Source of the DNA: Aromatoleum toluclasticum ATCC 700605
Lineage (GTDB): Bacteria > Pseudomonadota > Gammaproteobacteria > Burkholderiales > Rhodocyclaceae
Length of the DNA stretch: 64,000 nucleotides
Reading direction: 5' to 3'
Assembly: GCF_000378245.1 (NCBI RefSeq)
Contig: NZ_KB899509.1
Coordinates: 1 to 64,000, forward strand
Positions 52,198 to 62,007 of this stretch are shown here, piece by piece (positions within the stretch are counted from its first letter, which is position 1; each line of letters opens with the position of its first letter). The notes beneath the pieces are model-generated. The model was not told the DNA's origin, searched no databases, and saw nothing but the letters and a program-made list of their open reading frames with translations. The translations under genes and the position numbers were made by a program.

Positions 52198-53004
52198 ATG
52201 AACCCCACCCTGAACATCGCAGTGAAAGCCGCCCGCCGCGCGGGCTCCATCATCAATCGCGCCTCACTGCAGCTGGACCAGGTTTCGGTCCAGGCCAAGT
52301 CCCCGAACGATTTCGTCACCGAGGTCGATCAGGCCGCCGAGGCCGCCATCATCGAGGTTCTGCGCGAAGCATACCCGGAGCACGGCATTCTAGCAGAGGA
52401 GTCCGGCGCCTCCGCGGAGTCCTCCGACAGCGAATACCAGTGGATCATCGACCCGATCGACGGCACGACGAACTTCATCCACGGCTTTCCCCAGTACGCG
52501 ATCTCGATCGCGCTGGCCAAAAACGGCGTGCTCGAACAGGGCGTCGTCTACGACGTGACGCGCAACGAATTGTTCACCGCCAGCAAGGGCCGCGGCGCCT
52601 TCCTCAATGACCGGCGCATGCGTGTTTCCAAGCGCATCCGCCTGAACGAATCGCTGATCGGCACGGGCTTTCCGTTCCGCGAGTTCGACCATGTCGACGC
52701 CTACCTGGCAATGTTCAAGGACCTGACGCAGAAGACCGCCGGTATCCGCCGCCCCGGCGCCGCCTCGCTCGATCTCGCCTACGTGGCCTGCGGGCGCCTC
52801 GACGGCTTCTGGGAGATGGGCCTGCAACCCTGGGACATGGCCGCCGGCGCACTGCTGATCCAGGAGGCGGGCGGTCTGGTGAGCGACCTCGCCGGCGAAG
52901 GCACCTACATGGAAACCGGCAATGTCGTCGCCGGCAGCCCCAAGATCTTCGGGCAGATCCTGCCCATCATCCAGGCCCACTGCACCGCAGCGCTGCGCGC
53001 CTGA
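52198..53004 (+). CDS. suhB: Inositol-1-monophosphatase SuhB
   Basis: The 268-residue product has the metal-binding motifs of the inositol monophosphatase family: [24 protein letters not shown], and the C-terminal [17 protein letters not shown]. It is 268 residues, like E. coli SuhB (267), which also takes part in rRNA transcription antitermination. The start is the ATG at 52198. A hairpin follows the stop. Confidence 0.96.
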   Translation: MNPTLNIAVKAARRAGSIINRASLQLDQVSVQAKSPNDFVTEVDQAAEAAIIEVLREAYPEHGILAEESGASAESSDSEYQWIIDPIDGTTNFIHGFPQYAISIALAKNGVLEQGVVYDVTRNELFTASKGRGAFLNDRRMRVSKRIRLNESLIGTGFPFREFDHVDAYLAMFKDLTQKTAGIRRPGAASLDLAYVACGRLDGFWEMGLQPWDMAAGALLIQEAGGLVSDLAGEGTYMETGNVVAGSPKIFGQILPIIQAHCTAALRA

Positions 53005-53014
53005 GCGGGCCCAG

Positions 53015-53037
53015 GCGGACCGGGCAATCCGGTCCGC
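53015..53037 (+). terminator. Hairpin after suhB
   Basis: Perfect 9-bp arms GCGGACCGG (53015-53023) and CCGGTCCGC (53029-53037) with a 5-base loop, followed only by ATT. It may end the suhB transcript or be bypassed into deaD. Confidence 0.5.
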
Positions 53038-53128
53038 ATTCGCGGGCTGTCAACGCCACACCGGGCGAACTCGGTACGATGCACGCACAGCCGGTACGTC
53101 CCCCCATCTCCCCCACTCTCGGACGCCC

Positions 53129-55030
53129 ATGAATCCCGCCATCGAATCCTTTGCCCAGCTCGAGCTGAGCCCTCCGATCCTCGAAGCCCTCGCCGGCATC
53201 GGATATGAAACGCCCTCCCCGATCCAGGCAGCCTGCATCCCGCTCCTCCTCGCGGGGCACGACCTGCTGGGCGAGGCCCAGACCGGCACCGGCAAGACGG
53301 CGGCCTTCGCGCTGCCGCTGCTCGACCGCCTCGACCTCTCCGCCCGCAAGCCGCAAATCCTCGTGCTCACCCCGACCCGCGAACTCGCGATCCAGGTCGC
53401 GGAAGCCTTCCAGCGCTATGCGAAGAACCTGCCCGGCTTCCACGTGCTGCCGATCTACGGCGGCCAGAGCATGGTCGTGCAGCTGCGCCAGCTGAGCCGC
53501 GGCGCGCATGTCGTCGTGGGCACCCCGGGACGCGTGATGGACCACCTCGAACGCGCGAGCCTCAACCTCGACGGCCTCAAGACGCTGGTGCTCGACGAGG
53601 CCGACGAGATGCTGCGCATGGGCTTCATCGACGACGTCGAATGGATCCTCGAGCACGTCCCGGCCGAACGGCAGACCGCGCTGTTCTCCGCGACGATGCC
53701 GGACGCCATCCGGCGAGTGGCCCACCGCTACCTGCGCGAGCCGCGCGAAGTGAAGATCAAGACCGCCACGACCACCGTGACGACGATCCGCCAGCGCTTC
53801 TGCCAGATCGCCGTCGCGCACAAGCTCGACGCCCTCACGCGCATCCTCGAGGTCGAGGAAGAGTTCGACGCCGCGATCGTCTTCGTGCGCACCAAGACCG
53901 CTACCGTCGAGCTCGCCGAGAAGCTCGAGGCGCGCGGCTATGCAGCTGCCGCACTGAACGGCGACATGACCCAGCAGCTGCGCGAACGCGTCATCGAACA
54001 ACTCAAGGGCGGCAGCCTCGATATCGTCGTCGCGACCGACGTCGCCGCACGCGGCCTTGACGTGCCCCGCATCAGCCACGTCATCAACTACGACATCCCC
54101 TACGACACCGAGGCCTATGTTCACCGCATCGGCCGCACGGGTCGCGCAGGCCGTACCGGTAGCGCCATCCTCTTCGTCGCGCCGCGCGAGATGCGCATGC
54201 TGAAGGTGATCGAACGGGCGACGCGCCAGCCGATCGAGCCGCTGCAACTGCCGTCACGCGAAGCCGTCGCCGACAAGCGCGTGACCGCCTTCCGCCAACA
54301 GGTGGCAACCGTGCTCGAATCCGAAGACCTCGACTTCTTTCGCGAGGTCGTCGCCGGCATGGAAGGCAGCCACGACGCCGACATCCACGACATTGCCGCC
54401 GCCCTTGCCTTCCTCGCACAGCGCGAACGCCCCCTGCAATTGCCGCGGAGCGCCGGCCCGGACATCGCCGCCGCTCAATCCGCCCCGCGCGCGGAGCGCC
54501 CCCCGCGCGAGAACCGCGACGCCATCCTCGAGCGCCGCCGCGATTTCGCCGACGGACGACTGCAGCGCTACCGCATCGAGGTCGGCCGCAACCAGCAGGC
54601 GACCCCCAAGGACATCGTCGGCGCGATCGCGAACGAAGCCGGCATCGAAAGCCGCTTCATCGGCCAGATCAACCTGTACGAGGATTACAGCACGGTCGAA
54701 CTGCCGGGCGACCTGCCTCACGACGTCCTGGACATCCTGCGTCGCGTGCGTGTGCGACAGCGCCAGCTGAACATCCGCCCGCTGGACCACGAAGAGGCAC
54801 AGCGCGACGCCGCACGCCCCCGCCCCGGCCCGGGGCCGCGTTTCGGCGCGAAGCCCGCTCCCCGCAGCGAGGACGCACCCCGCAAGCCCTTCGCGAAACC
54901 GTGGGACAAGCCCGCCGGCAAGCCGGGCGGAGATCGCCCGCACGGAGGCAAGCCCTTCCACTCCGACCGTCGCGATACGCCGGCCACCGGCTTCAAACCG
55001 GGAAAGAAGAAGCCCCAGCGCGATCACTGA
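53129..55030 (+). CDS. deaD: DEAD-box RNA helicase (DeaD/CsdA type) with DbpA-like C-terminal domain
   Basis: The 633-residue product has the Q motif (SPIQ), Walker A AQTGTGKTAAF, DEAD box VLDEADEML, SAT, and motif VI HRIGRTGRAG. After the helicase core (to about residue 375) comes a helical linker, then an RNA-binding DbpA-like domain (about 470-555, YRIEVGRNQQATPKDIVGAIANEAG) and a basic, Pro/Gly/Lys-rich tail. It unwinds structured RNA in ribosome assembly and cold adaptation. Confidence 0.95.
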   Translation: MNPAIESFAQLELSPPILEALAGIGYETPSPIQAACIPLLLAGHDLLGEAQTGTGKTAAFALPLLDRLDLSARKPQILVLTPTRELAIQVAEAFQRYAKNLPGFHVLPIYGGQSMVVQLRQLSRGAHVVVGTPGRVMDHLERASLNLDGLKTLVLDEADEMLRMGFIDDVEWILEHVPAERQTALFSATMPDAIRRVAHRYLREPREVKIKTATTTVTTIRQRFCQIAVAHKLDALTRILEVEEEFDAAIVFVRTKTATVELAEKLEARGYAAAALNGDMTQQLRERVIEQLKGGSLDIVVATDVAARGLDVPRISHVINYDIPYDTEAYVHRIGRTGRAGRTGSAILFVAPREMRMLKVIERATRQPIEPLQLPSREAVADKRVTAFRQQVATVLESEDLDFFREVVAGMEGSHDADIHDIAAALAFLAQRERPLQLPRSAGPDIAAAQSAPRAERPPRENRDAILERRRDFADGRLQRYRIEVGRNQQATPKDIVGAIANEAGIESRFIGQINLYEDYSTVELPGDLPHDVLDILRRVRVRQRQLNIRPLDHEEAQRDAARPRPGPGPRFGAKPAPRSEDAPRKPFAKPWDKPAGKPGGDRPHGGKPFHSDRRDTPATGFKPGKKKPQRDH

Positions 55031-55050
55031 AAACAGGATTGCAGAGGCAG

Positions 55051-55078
55051 TTGACACCGCCAGATTACGACCTATAAT
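55051..55078 (+). promoter_or_regulatory. Consensus promoter of the tRNA cluster
   Basis: TTGACA (55051-55056) and TATAAT (55073-55078), both perfect, with a 16-bp spacer. The region after the -10 (GGCGGTC) is a G+C-rich discriminator typical of stable-RNA promoters under stringent control. Transcription should start about 5 bases before tRNA-Gly. Confidence 0.92.
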
Positions 55079-55089
55079 GGCGGTCTTTC

Positions 55090-55165
55090 GCGGGAATAGC
55101 TCAGTTGGTAGAGCGCAACCTTGCCAAGGTTGAGGTCGCGAGTTCGAGACTCGTTTCCCGCTCCA
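55090..55165 (+). tRNA. tRNA-Gly (anticodon GCC), copy 1
   Basis: 76 bases with encoded CCA. Acceptor GCGGGAA pairs with TTCCCGC, D arm CTCAGTTGGTAGAG, anticodon loop TTGCCAA, T arm with GTTCGAGAC. First of a Gly-Cys-Gly cluster. Confidence 0.98.
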
Positions 55166-55172
55166 AATTCTC

Positions 55173-55217
55173 GGAAAGGCTCCGTAAAGCCTTTCCACCC
55201 GATAGAGGCGTATCGGG
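55173..55217 (+). other. Two hairpins in the tRNA-Gly/tRNA-Cys spacer
   Basis: GGAAAGGCT (55173-55181) with AGCCTTTCC (55188-55196), loop of 6; and CCCGATA (55198-55204) with TATCGGG (55211-55217), loop of 6. No T-tracts, so they are likely processing elements in the tRNA precursor rather than terminators. Confidence 0.6.
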
Positions 55218-55233
55218 GTCAGGGCAGACAAAC

Positions 55234-55307
55234 GGCGCGATAGCAAAGCGGTTATGCACCGGATTGCAAATCCGTGTAGGTCGGTTCGACTCCGGCTCGC
55301 GCCTCCA
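55234..55307 (+). tRNA. tRNA-Cys (anticodon GCA)
   Basis: 74 bases with encoded CCA. Acceptor GGCGCGA pairs with TCGCGCC; anticodon stem CGGAT and ATCCG around TTGCAAA; T loop GTTCGACTC. Confidence 0.98.
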
Positions 55308-55316
55308 GAAGTACAC

Positions 55317-55392
55317 GCGGGAATAGCTCAGTTGGTAGAGCGCAACCTTGCCAAGGTTGAGGTCGCGAGTTCGAGACTCGTTTCCCGCTCCA
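55317..55392 (+). tRNA. tRNA-Gly (anticodon GCC), copy 2
   Basis: Identical in all 76 bases to the copy at 55090-55165. Many betaproteobacteria have Gly-Cys-Leu at this locus; here a second Gly gene takes the third place, while tRNA-Leu is 1.8 kb away on the opposite strand. Confidence 0.98.
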
Positions 55393-55401
55393 GTATTTGA
55401 C

Positions 55402-55433
55402 AAAGGGAAGGTGCCGGCGCACCTTCCCTTTTT
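55402..55433 (+). terminator. Intrinsic terminator of the tRNA cluster
   Basis: Arms AAAGGGAAGGTGC (55402-55414) and GCACCTTCCCTTT (55419-55431) pair perfectly around CGGC, ending in a T-tract to 55433. Confidence 0.9.
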
Positions 55434-55454
55434 GTCTTTCTGTCGCCTATTTTC

Positions 55455-56669
55455 ATGTCCCGCTCCCGGCTGCCCGCCCCGTCCGATCTGCCAGGCATTG
55501 AGCTGCCGCACAATGCTGTGCTTCCCGACTATCGCAACGGCGGCCTGTTCGGGCTGATCCGCAATGTGCGGGCTTATCTCGACGGCCACCCCTGGCACGC
55601 ACCCGGGCCGTCCGCCCCCCCAGCCCCCGACGCCACCCCGCGCAAGCTCGTCTTCATCCTCATCGACGGCCTCGGCGACATGTTCCTGCAGCGCACCGGC
55701 GCCGAGGGAACCCTGCTCGCCCACCGGACGGGCCGCCTCACCTCCGTGTTCCCGAGCACCACCGCAAGCGCCGTCACGACGACGATGACGGGCCTCCCGC
55801 CGGCCCGCCATGGCCTGACGGGGTGGTTCATCCACGATCGGCGCTTCGGCGGCGTCATCGCACCGCTGCCGGCCATCCAGCGCGGAGGCGCGCCCTTGAG
55901 GGGGCCGCTGGCCGTGCCCCGGCTCTTTGCCTATCGCACGCTCTTCCAGCGCTGCAAACGCCCTGCGGTCTTCATTTCGCCCCGCGACCTGGCATCCTCG
56001 CCCTACTCGCGCCGTCACAGCCGCGGAGCCAGCACCGTGGGCTACAAGGGCCTGCAAGGAATGATCGATGCGATCGCCGCGACGATCGGGGCAAGCGGAA
56101 GCCATCCGATCCTCGTGCATGCCTACTATCCGACCTTCGACGGTCTCAGTCACGCTTATGGCTGCAACTCGAAGGAGGTGCACACTCACTTCGAGCGCAT
56201 CGACGCCGCCTTCGGGCAGCTCCTCGAACGACTGCGCGGAAGCGGGACCGACATCGTCCTCACCGCCGATCACGGCTTCATCGACTCGCCGCCGGAACGC
56301 GTGATCGATCTCGACGCCCTGCCCGGACTGCAAACGCTGCTGGCAGCCCCGCTGTTCGGCGAACGGCGTACTGCCTTCTGCGCCGTGCGCCGCGGAGCAG
56401 AGCGGGATTTCGAGCGGATGGCACGCGAATGCCTGACGGGAAAGGCCGCCGTGACGCGGTCGGAAGATCTGATCGGCCTCGGTGTCTTTGGCCCGGGCAA
56501 GCCCCATCGGCGCCTGCAGGAGCGTGTCGGGACTCATGTACTGCTGATGGAACCGGGCTGGACCATTCGCGACCACGTTGCGGGCGAACAGGAACACGCG
56601 ATGATCGGCGTTCACGGCGGTCTGTCGCCCGACGAAATGTGGATCCCGCTGATTCAGGCGCGCTGCTGA
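55455..56669 (+). CDS. Alkaline phosphatase superfamily protein (nucleotide pyrophosphatase/phosphodiesterase type)
   Basis: The 404-residue product has the metal-binding beginning KLVFILIDGLGDMFL, the region with the likely Thr nucleophile FPSTTASAVTTTMTGLPPARHGLTGW, the metal ligand region HAYYPTFDGLSHAYG and TADHGFIDSP. It has no evident signal peptide or membrane helix. Type I phosphodiesterase/nucleotide pyrophosphatase enzymes hydrolyse phosphodiester or pyrophosphate bonds; substrate unknown. It lies just after the tRNA terminator. Confidence 0.88.
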   Translation: MSRSRLPAPSDLPGIELPHNAVLPDYRNGGLFGLIRNVRAYLDGHPWHAPGPSAPPAPDATPRKLVFILIDGLGDMFLQRTGAEGTLLAHRTGRLTSVFPSTTASAVTTTMTGLPPARHGLTGWFIHDRRFGGVIAPLPAIQRGGAPLRGPLAVPRLFAYRTLFQRCKRPAVFISPRDLASSPYSRRHSRGASTVGYKGLQGMIDAIAATIGASGSHPILVHAYYPTFDGLSHAYGCNSKEVHTHFERIDAAFGQLLERLRGSGTDIVLTADHGFIDSPPERVIDLDALPGLQTLLAAPLFGERRTAFCAVRRGAERDFERMARECLTGKAAVTRSEDLIGLGVFGPGKPHRRLQERVGTHVLLMEPGWTIRDHVAGEQEHAMIGVHGGLSPDEMWIPLIQARC

Positions 56670-56696
56670 CAATCGACCGCCGCGCCGATGCAAGCT

Positions 56697-57158
56697 TCAG
56701 TGCAGATCCTCGTCGGCGGGCAGGGGCAGCACGGAAATGCCCTCGTCGATCAACTCGCTGACGTCGTCACGCGTCGCACGGCCGCGGATATTGCGCGCAT
56801 CGCTCTCGCCATGATGGATGCGGCGCGCTTCGTCGGCAAAGCGATCCCCCACGTCCTCCGACTCCCGGCCGAGACGGCGCAACATCGCCACGGCCGCCGC
56901 AACCACATCGGCGTCCGGCGCCGCCGGAGCCGCTTGTGCTGCTCCGGAGCGAACAGGCGCGCCGGATTTTCTCGCCGGCGCCGGGGCCGAAGCTCCCGTG
57001 TTCACGTAAGGCGCGCTGGGACGCCGCGAAATCGTCGTAGACCCGCACACCGGACAGGACACCAGTCCCCGCTCGCGTTGCTCGTCGTAAGCAGCCGACG
57101 AGGCGAACCAGCCCTCGAACAGGTGCTCATGGTCGCAGTTGAGGTTGAGAACGATCAC
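56697..57158 (-). CDS. DUF1178 family protein with a zinc-ribbon-like Cys pair
   Basis: The 153-residue product starts at the GTG at 57156-57158 (VIVLNLNCDHEHLFEGWFAS), preceded by GGAAAA. It has the DUF1178 pattern: LNCDHEHLFEGWF, LVSCPVCGSTTISRRPSAPYV (CxxC), and the C-terminal DEARRIHHGESDARNIRGRAT. A variable Ala/Pro-rich linker joins the two parts. The function is unknown. Confidence 0.9.
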   Translation of the reverse strand: MIVLNLNCDHEHLFEGWFASSAAYDEQRERGLVSCPVCGSTTISRRPSAPYVNTGASAPAPARKSGAPVRSGAAQAAPAAPDADVVAAAVAMLRRLGRESEDVGDRFADEARRIHHGESDARNIRGRATRDDVSELIDEGISVLPLPADEDLH

Positions 57159-57199
57159 GTGATTTTCCGGACTGGGGCAAACGCATGCCCGTTGGCGCG

Positions 57200-57284
57200 T
57201 GGTGCCGGGAACGGGGGTCGAACCCGTACGCCCAAGGGCTGCAGATTTTAAGTCTGCTGTGTCTACCGATTTCACCATCCCGGC
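57200..57284 (-). tRNA. tRNA-Leu (anticodon TAA)
   Basis: 85 bases with encoded CCA on the minus strand. Acceptor GCCGGGA pairs with TCCCGGC; D region GTGAAATCGGTAGACAC; anticodon stem around TTAAAA; long variable arm; T arm with GTTCGACCC. It follows pgsA and precedes the DUF1178 gene. Confidence 0.97.
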
Positions 57285-57331
57285 CCGCGAGGGCTGGGCA
57301 TTCTACCGTGCGGCGACGCCCCTGCCCAGCA

Positions 57332-57922
57332 TCAACCGGGACGCTTCGCCTTGCTTCCTTCGTTCGCCAGATGGGGCATCGCGCGATGCAGGTAGTAGCC
57401 CATCGACCACAAGGTCAACGCCGCCGCGACATAGATCAGGATCTCGCCGACCAGCCGGACGTTCAGATGCAGCAAGGGTGCGTCGTACAGCAGGAGGGGA
57501 ATCGCGGTCATCTGCGCGGCGGTCTTGAGCTTGCCGACGAAGGCAACCGCGACACCCGCGGATGCGCCGATACGCGCCATCCATTCGCGCAGCGCGGAAA
57601 TGGTGATCTCGCGCCCGATGATGACCACGGCGATGATCGAATCCACGCGCGCGAGCTGGACGAGCAGGATCAGCGCCGCAGCCACCATGAGCTTGTCGGC
57701 AACGGGATCGAGGAAGGCGCCGAAAGCGGAGGTCTGGTTCAGCGCACGCGCGAGGTAACCGTCGAACCAGTCCGTCACCGCCGCGACGATGAAGATCATG
57801 GTCGCGGCCAGGTTCTTCTCCTGCGGATCAAGCCACTGCTCCGGAAGGTAGAAGACGCCGACAAAGAGCGGTATCAGCGCGATGCGCGCCCAGGTCAGCG
57901 AGTTCGGAATGTTGATCTGCAT
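57332..57922 (-). CDS. pgsA: CDP-diacylglycerol-glycerol-3-phosphate 3-phosphatidyltransferase
   Basis: The 196-residue membrane enzyme has the CDP-alcohol phosphotransferase motif (D-x2-DG-x2-AR-x8-G-x3-D-x3-D) in DWFDGYLARALNQTSAFG followed by FLDPVADKLM, and about five membrane helices. It makes phosphatidylglycerol phosphate. It follows uvrC by 33 bp and precedes tRNA-Leu. Confidence 0.96.
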   Translation of the reverse strand: MQINIPNSLTWARIALIPLFVGVFYLPEQWLDPQEKNLAATMIFIVAAVTDWFDGYLARALNQTSAFGAFLDPVADKLMVAAALILLVQLARVDSIIAVVIIGREITISALREWMARIGASAGVAVAFVGKLKTAAQMTAIPLLLYDAPLLHLNVRLVGEILIYVAAALTLWSMGYYLHRAMPHLANEGSKAKRPG

Positions 57923-57955
57923 TGAGAAGATGACGGAAATGCGACAAATGCATGG

Positions 57956-59767
57956 CTAGTGCAACGCATTGTATATCGCTTCGGCGAGCTTTCGGCTCAC
58001 CCCATCGACACGGCATAGATCCTCGACCGTGGCCGCACGCACGCCGTCGAGCCCGCCGAAGGTCGCGAGCAGGTTGCGCCGCCGCGTCGCGCCGACCCCG
58101 GGAATGTCCTCGAGGCGCGAACCGATGCGCGCCTTGGCCCTGCGTGCGCGATGCCCCGTGATCGCGAAACGGTGCGCCTCGTCGCGGATTTCCTGGATCA
58201 GGTGTAGCGCGGGGTGATCCGACGCGAGGTTCAGCGGAGCGCGCCCGTCCGGGAAGATCAGCGTCTCCAGGCCCGGCTTGCGCTCCTCGCCCTTGGCGAC
58301 GCCGACCATCGCGATCGACTCGAGCCCGACCTCGGTCAGCACCGCGAGTGCGGAACTGACCTGCCCCTTGCCGCCGTCGATCAGGATCAGGTCGGGGCAC
58401 AGCCCTTCGCCCGCTGCGACCTTGCCGTAGCGGCGTTCCAGCACCTGCCGCATCGCTGCGAAATCGTCGCCACCGGTGATGCCGGCGATGTTGTAGCGGC
58501 GATATTCGGAATTCTTCATCGCGCCATCGACGCACACGACGCAGGACGCGACGGTCGCCTCGCCCATCGTGTGGCTGATGTCGAAGCATTCGACGCGGCG
58601 TGGCGCCTCGGGCAGGTCCAACACCTCGCGCAGCGCCTCCAGGCGCGCCTCGCTGCGCCCCGTGTCGCGCGCGCGGGCGAGGATCGCGAGACGCGCATTG
58701 TTCTCCGCCATCTCCATCCACGCCTTTTCGGCGGCGCTGCGCGGCGTCACCAGCGCGCAGGGCTTGTCGCTGATCTCCGCCATCAGGACCTTGACCGGCT
58801 CCAGCGGAACGTCGAGCAGCAGGCGCGCGGGCATGCCGTGATCGCGATAGTGCTGCTCGACGAAGGCCAGAGCGCCGTCGAGCGCACCGCAGCCTGCAGC
58901 GGCACTTGGGAACTGCGGGCGGTCGCCGAGGTGCCGGCCGCCACGCACCATCGCGATATTCACGCAGGTCAACCCGCCTTCCTCGACCGCGGCGATGATG
59001 TCGACGTCCTCGTCCCTGCGGCTGTCGACATACTGCCGCTGCAGCACGGCCTGCAGCACGCGCACCTGGTCGCGGATCGCCGCCGCCTCCTCGAACGCGA
59101 GGCGCTCGGCAGCGGCATGCATGCGCGCGCTCAGGTCATCGATGACCTCGGAGGCACGCCCGTCGAGGAAACGCGCCGCGAGCTTCACGTCGGCCGCGTA
59201 GTCCTCGCGGTCGATCAGGCCGACGCAGGGCGCGGTGCAGCGCTTGATCTGGTGCAGCAGGCACGGGCGCGAACGGTTCTGGAACACCGAGTTCTCGCAG
59301 GTGCGCAACTGGAAGGTCTTCTGCAGCAGGTGGATGCTCTCGCGCACGGCGTAAGCGTTCGGAAACGGCCCGAAGTACCGTGCGCCCTTCGCGAAGGCGC
59401 CCCGGTGGTAAGCCAGGCGCGGAAACCCGTCGCCGGAGAGTTCGATATACGGATACGACTTGTCGTCGCGGAACAGGATGTTGTAGCGCGGCGCGAGGCT
59501 CTTGATAAGATTGTTTTCGAGGATCAGCGCCTCGGCCTCCGAACGCGTCGCCGTCACGTCGACGCGCTGGATTTGGGCGACCATCAACGCAATGCGCGGA
59601 CTGGGCTGCGTGCGCAAGAAGTAGCTCGACACCCGTCGCTTGAGATTCTTGGCCTTGCCGACGTAGAGCACCCGTTCCTCGACGCCTATCATGCGATAGA
59701 CACCGGGTTCCTCGGGTACCGTCTTCAGGAAGGCCTTGGCGTCGAAAGGCGTGGCGGGATCGGTCAT
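57956..59767 (-). CDS. uvrC: Excinuclease ABC subunit C
   Basis: The 603-residue product starts at the ATG at 59767 ([24 protein letters not shown]); the frame continues upstream without similarity. It has the GIY-YIG nuclease ([20 protein letters not shown]), a UvrB-binding motif, the RNase H-like endonuclease half ([15 protein letters not shown]) and the C-terminal helix-hairpin-helix pair. It makes both incisions in nucleotide excision repair. Confidence 0.96.
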   Translation of the reverse strand: MTDPATPFDAKAFLKTVPEEPGVYRMIGVEERVLYVGKAKNLKRRVSSYFLRTQPSPRIALMVAQIQRVDVTATRSEAEALILENNLIKSLAPRYNILFRDDKSYPYIELSGDGFPRLAYHRGAFAKGARYFGPFPNAYAVRESIHLLQKTFQLRTCENSVFQNRSRPCLLHQIKRCTAPCVGLIDREDYAADVKLAARFLDGRASEVIDDLSARMHAAAERLAFEEAAAIRDQVRVLQAVLQRQYVDSRRDEDVDIIAAVEEGGLTCVNIAMVRGGRHLGDRPQFPSAAAGCGALDGALAFVEQHYRDHGMPARLLLDVPLEPVKVLMAEISDKPCALVTPRSAAEKAWMEMAENNARLAILARARDTGRSEARLEALREVLDLPEAPRRVECFDISHTMGEATVASCVVCVDGAMKNSEYRRYNIAGITGGDDFAAMRQVLERRYGKVAAGEGLCPDLILIDGGKGQVSSALAVLTEVGLESIAMVGVAKGEERKPGLETLIFPDGRAPLNLASDHPALHLIQEIRDEAHRFAITGHRARRAKARIGSRLEDIPGVGATRRRNLLATFGGLDGVRAATVEDLCRVDGVSRKLAEAIYNALH

Positions 59768-59796
59768 TGCCAACGGACTCGGAACCGGACGAAGGT

Positions 59797-60864
59797 TCAG
59801 GCGAGCTCTTCCGGAATCCCTGCGACGGTTCCGCGCGCCTGCTGATAGACCGGACTCAGCTCGAGCGCGAAGGAATCGCCGAACTGCGGACGCGCGTGCA
59901 AGGCCGCGACGCGCGCGCGGCTCTCGAGCTGCATCTCGGGAACCCAGCGGTCCAGCAGGTCGGCGGCCAGATCCGGGCGATTGCACACCAGCACCATGTC
60001 GCAACCAGCCGCACAGGCCGCCTTGGCACGAGCGAGGATGTCGCCGGCGACCGCCGCCCCCTCCATCGTCAGGTCATCGCTGAACACGACGCCCTTGAAA
60101 CCGACGCGGCCGCGCAACACGTCCTGCAGCCAGAAAGGCGAAAAACCCGCCGGATTCGGATCGACCTTCGTGTAGATGACGTGCGCCGGCATCACGCCGG
60201 ACAGCTGCCGGCCGATGCGATGGCGGTAGGGAGCAATGTCCTCGTTCCAGATCGCGTCGAAGTCGCGCTCGTCGACCGGGATCTCGAGGTGCGAGTCCGC
60301 CTCGACGAAACCATGCCCCGGGAAGTGCTTGCCCACGCATCCCATCCCGGCATCGGCCATGCCCGCGGCAAGCGCCTGCGCTAGCGACGCCGCCACCTGG
60401 GGGTCGCGATGGAAGGATCGGTCCCCGATCACGCGGCTGCTGCCGTAATCGAGGTCCAGCACGGGGGCAAAACTGAGGTCCACACCGTGGGCCAACAGTT
60501 CGGACGCCAGCACGTAGCCGACCGCGCGGGCCGCATCCAGCGCGGCAACGTGGTCTTGTGCCCACATCTGCCCGAGCCGGCGCATCGACGGCAAACGCGT
60601 GAAGCCGTCCGTACGGAAACGCTGCACTCGCCCGCCTTCGTGATCGACTGCGATCACGAGCGCCGGATCGCGCAACGCATGGATCTCGGCCGTCAGCGCC
60701 GAGAGTTGCTCGGAACCGGTGAAATTGCGCGCAAACAGGATCACGCCGCCGACCAGCGGATCGCACAGGCGTTCGCGCTCCTCGTCGGTGAGCACGGTGC
60801 CCGCAACGTCGAGCATCACCGGCCCGAGCGGCAGGTGCAGCTTGTCTTGAGTTGTCGAATTCAT
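59797..60864 (-). CDS. nagZ: Beta-N-acetylhexosaminidase NagZ
   Basis: The 355-residue GH3 enzyme has the signature [11 protein letters not shown] and the catalytic loop [17 protein letters not shown], with nucleophile Asp in [12 protein letters not shown]. Cytosolic; it acts in peptidoglycan recycling. It lies between acpS (overlap ATGA) and uvrC. Confidence 0.96.
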   Translation of the reverse strand: MNSTTQDKLHLPLGPVMLDVAGTVLTDEERERLCDPLVGGVILFARNFTGSEQLSALTAEIHALRDPALVIAVDHEGGRVQRFRTDGFTRLPSMRRLGQMWAQDHVAALDAARAVGYVLASELLAHGVDLSFAPVLDLDYGSSRVIGDRSFHRDPQVAASLAQALAAGMADAGMGCVGKHFPGHGFVEADSHLEIPVDERDFDAIWNEDIAPYRHRIGRQLSGVMPAHVIYTKVDPNPAGFSPFWLQDVLRGRVGFKGVVFSDDLTMEGAAVAGDILARAKAACAAGCDMVLVCNRPDLAADLLDRWVPEMQLESRARVAALHARPQFGDSFALELSPVYQQARGTVAGIPEELA

Positions 60865-61241
60865 GGCTTCTCGATCAGCGCAAACGCGACCACATAATCG
60901 GTTTCGTCGCTCAGGCTCAGGTGCGCACTGAGTCCGCGCTCCTGCATGTAGGCGGCGAGCCCGTCGTCGAACAGGTAGACCGGCTTGCCGAGTTCGTCGT
61001 GCCCGACCCGCACCGCATGCAGCGTCGCCGGTACAGCAACGCCCGTCCCCAGGGCCTTCCCGAACGCCTCCTTGGCTGCAAAACGCTTGGCAAGGAATCG
61101 CGCCGCATCGCGGCTCGCCCTGAAGCCTTCGCGCTCCTCTCCGGGCGCAAGGATACGCGCCGCGAAACGCTCGCCGTTGCGCGCCAGGGCGGCGCTCAGG
61201 CGGGCGATCTGGACGATATCCGTACCGATCCCGTGAATCAT
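60861..61241 (-). CDS. acpS: Holo-[acyl-carrier-protein] synthase
   Basis: The 126-residue product begins MIHGIGTDIVQIARLSAAL and contains RFLAKRFAAKEAFGKALGTG, the metal and CoA binding motifs. It transfers phosphopantetheine to acyl carrier protein. It overlaps nagZ by 4 bases. Confidence 0.97.
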   Translation of the reverse strand: MIHGIGTDIVQIARLSAALARNGERFAARILAPGEEREGFRASRDAARFLAKRFAAKEAFGKALGTGVAVPATLHAVRVGHDELGKPVYLFDDGLAAYMQERGLSAHLSLSDETDYVVAFALIEKP

Positions 61242-61251
61242 CCGGCGATGC

Positions 61252-62007
61252 TCAGCAGCCCTGCCCTGCGGCCTCGCGCATCAGGCGCTTCATCTCGCGC
61301 ACCGCCTCGCGCATGCCCGCGAACACCGCCCGGCTGACGATGGCATGGCCGATGTGCAGTTCGCGCACGCCTGCGAGCCGTGCGATCGGCTGCACGTTGT
61401 AGTAGTTCAGGGCGTGGCCCGCATTGAAGCGCATACCCAGACCACGGATCGCCTCCCCCGCCTTACGTACCTTCGCTATTTCCGCGACCACGGACGCACT
61501 CTCGGCGTCTCTCCCGGCATTGTGGAAGGCGTGTGCGTATGGGCCCGTGTGGATCTCGCACACGCGCGCGCCAATGCGTGCGGCGGCCTCCACCTGCGCG
61601 ATTTCGGCGTCGATGAACACGCTCGTGACGATCCCCGCGTCGGCCAGACGCCCGACGACGGCCTTCAGCCGCGCCTCCTGGGCGACGACGTCGAGGCCAC
61701 CTTCGGTCGTCACTTCATGCCGGCCTTCAGGCACCAGCATCGCCATCTCGGGCTTCAGACGGCACGCGATCCCGACCATCTCGTCGGTCGCGGCCATCTC
61801 GAGGTTGAGCTTGACCTGCGTGAGCTCGCGCAGTCTGCGCACGTCCTCGTCCTGGATGTGGCGCCTGTCCTCGCGCAGATGCACGGTGATGCCGTCCGCG
61901 CCACCGAGATGCGCCTCCACGGCCGCCCATACCGGGTCCGGCTCCCAGGTGCGGCGCGCCTGGCGCAGCGTCGCCACGTGGTCGATGTTCACGCCGAGTT
62001 CGATCAC
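61252..62007 (-). CDS. pdxJ: Pyridoxine 5'-phosphate synthase
   Basis: The 251-residue TIM-barrel enzyme starts MIELGVNIDHVATLRQARRT and contains DGITVHLREDRRHIQDEDV and EIHTGPYAHAF. Last step of the deoxyxylulose phosphate-dependent vitamin B6 pathway. Its start overlaps the recO stop (ATGA). Confidence 0.97.
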   Translation of the reverse strand: MIELGVNIDHVATLRQARRTWEPDPVWAAVEAHLGGADGITVHLREDRRHIQDEDVRRLRELTQVKLNLEMAATDEMVGIACRLKPEMAMLVPEGRHEVTTEGGLDVVAQEARLKAVVGRLADAGIVTSVFIDAEIAQVEAAARIGARVCEIHTGPYAHAFHNAGRDAESASVVAEIAKVRKAGEAIRGLGMRFNAGHALNYYNVQPIARLAGVRELHIGHAIVSRAVFAGMREAVREMKRLMREAAGQGC

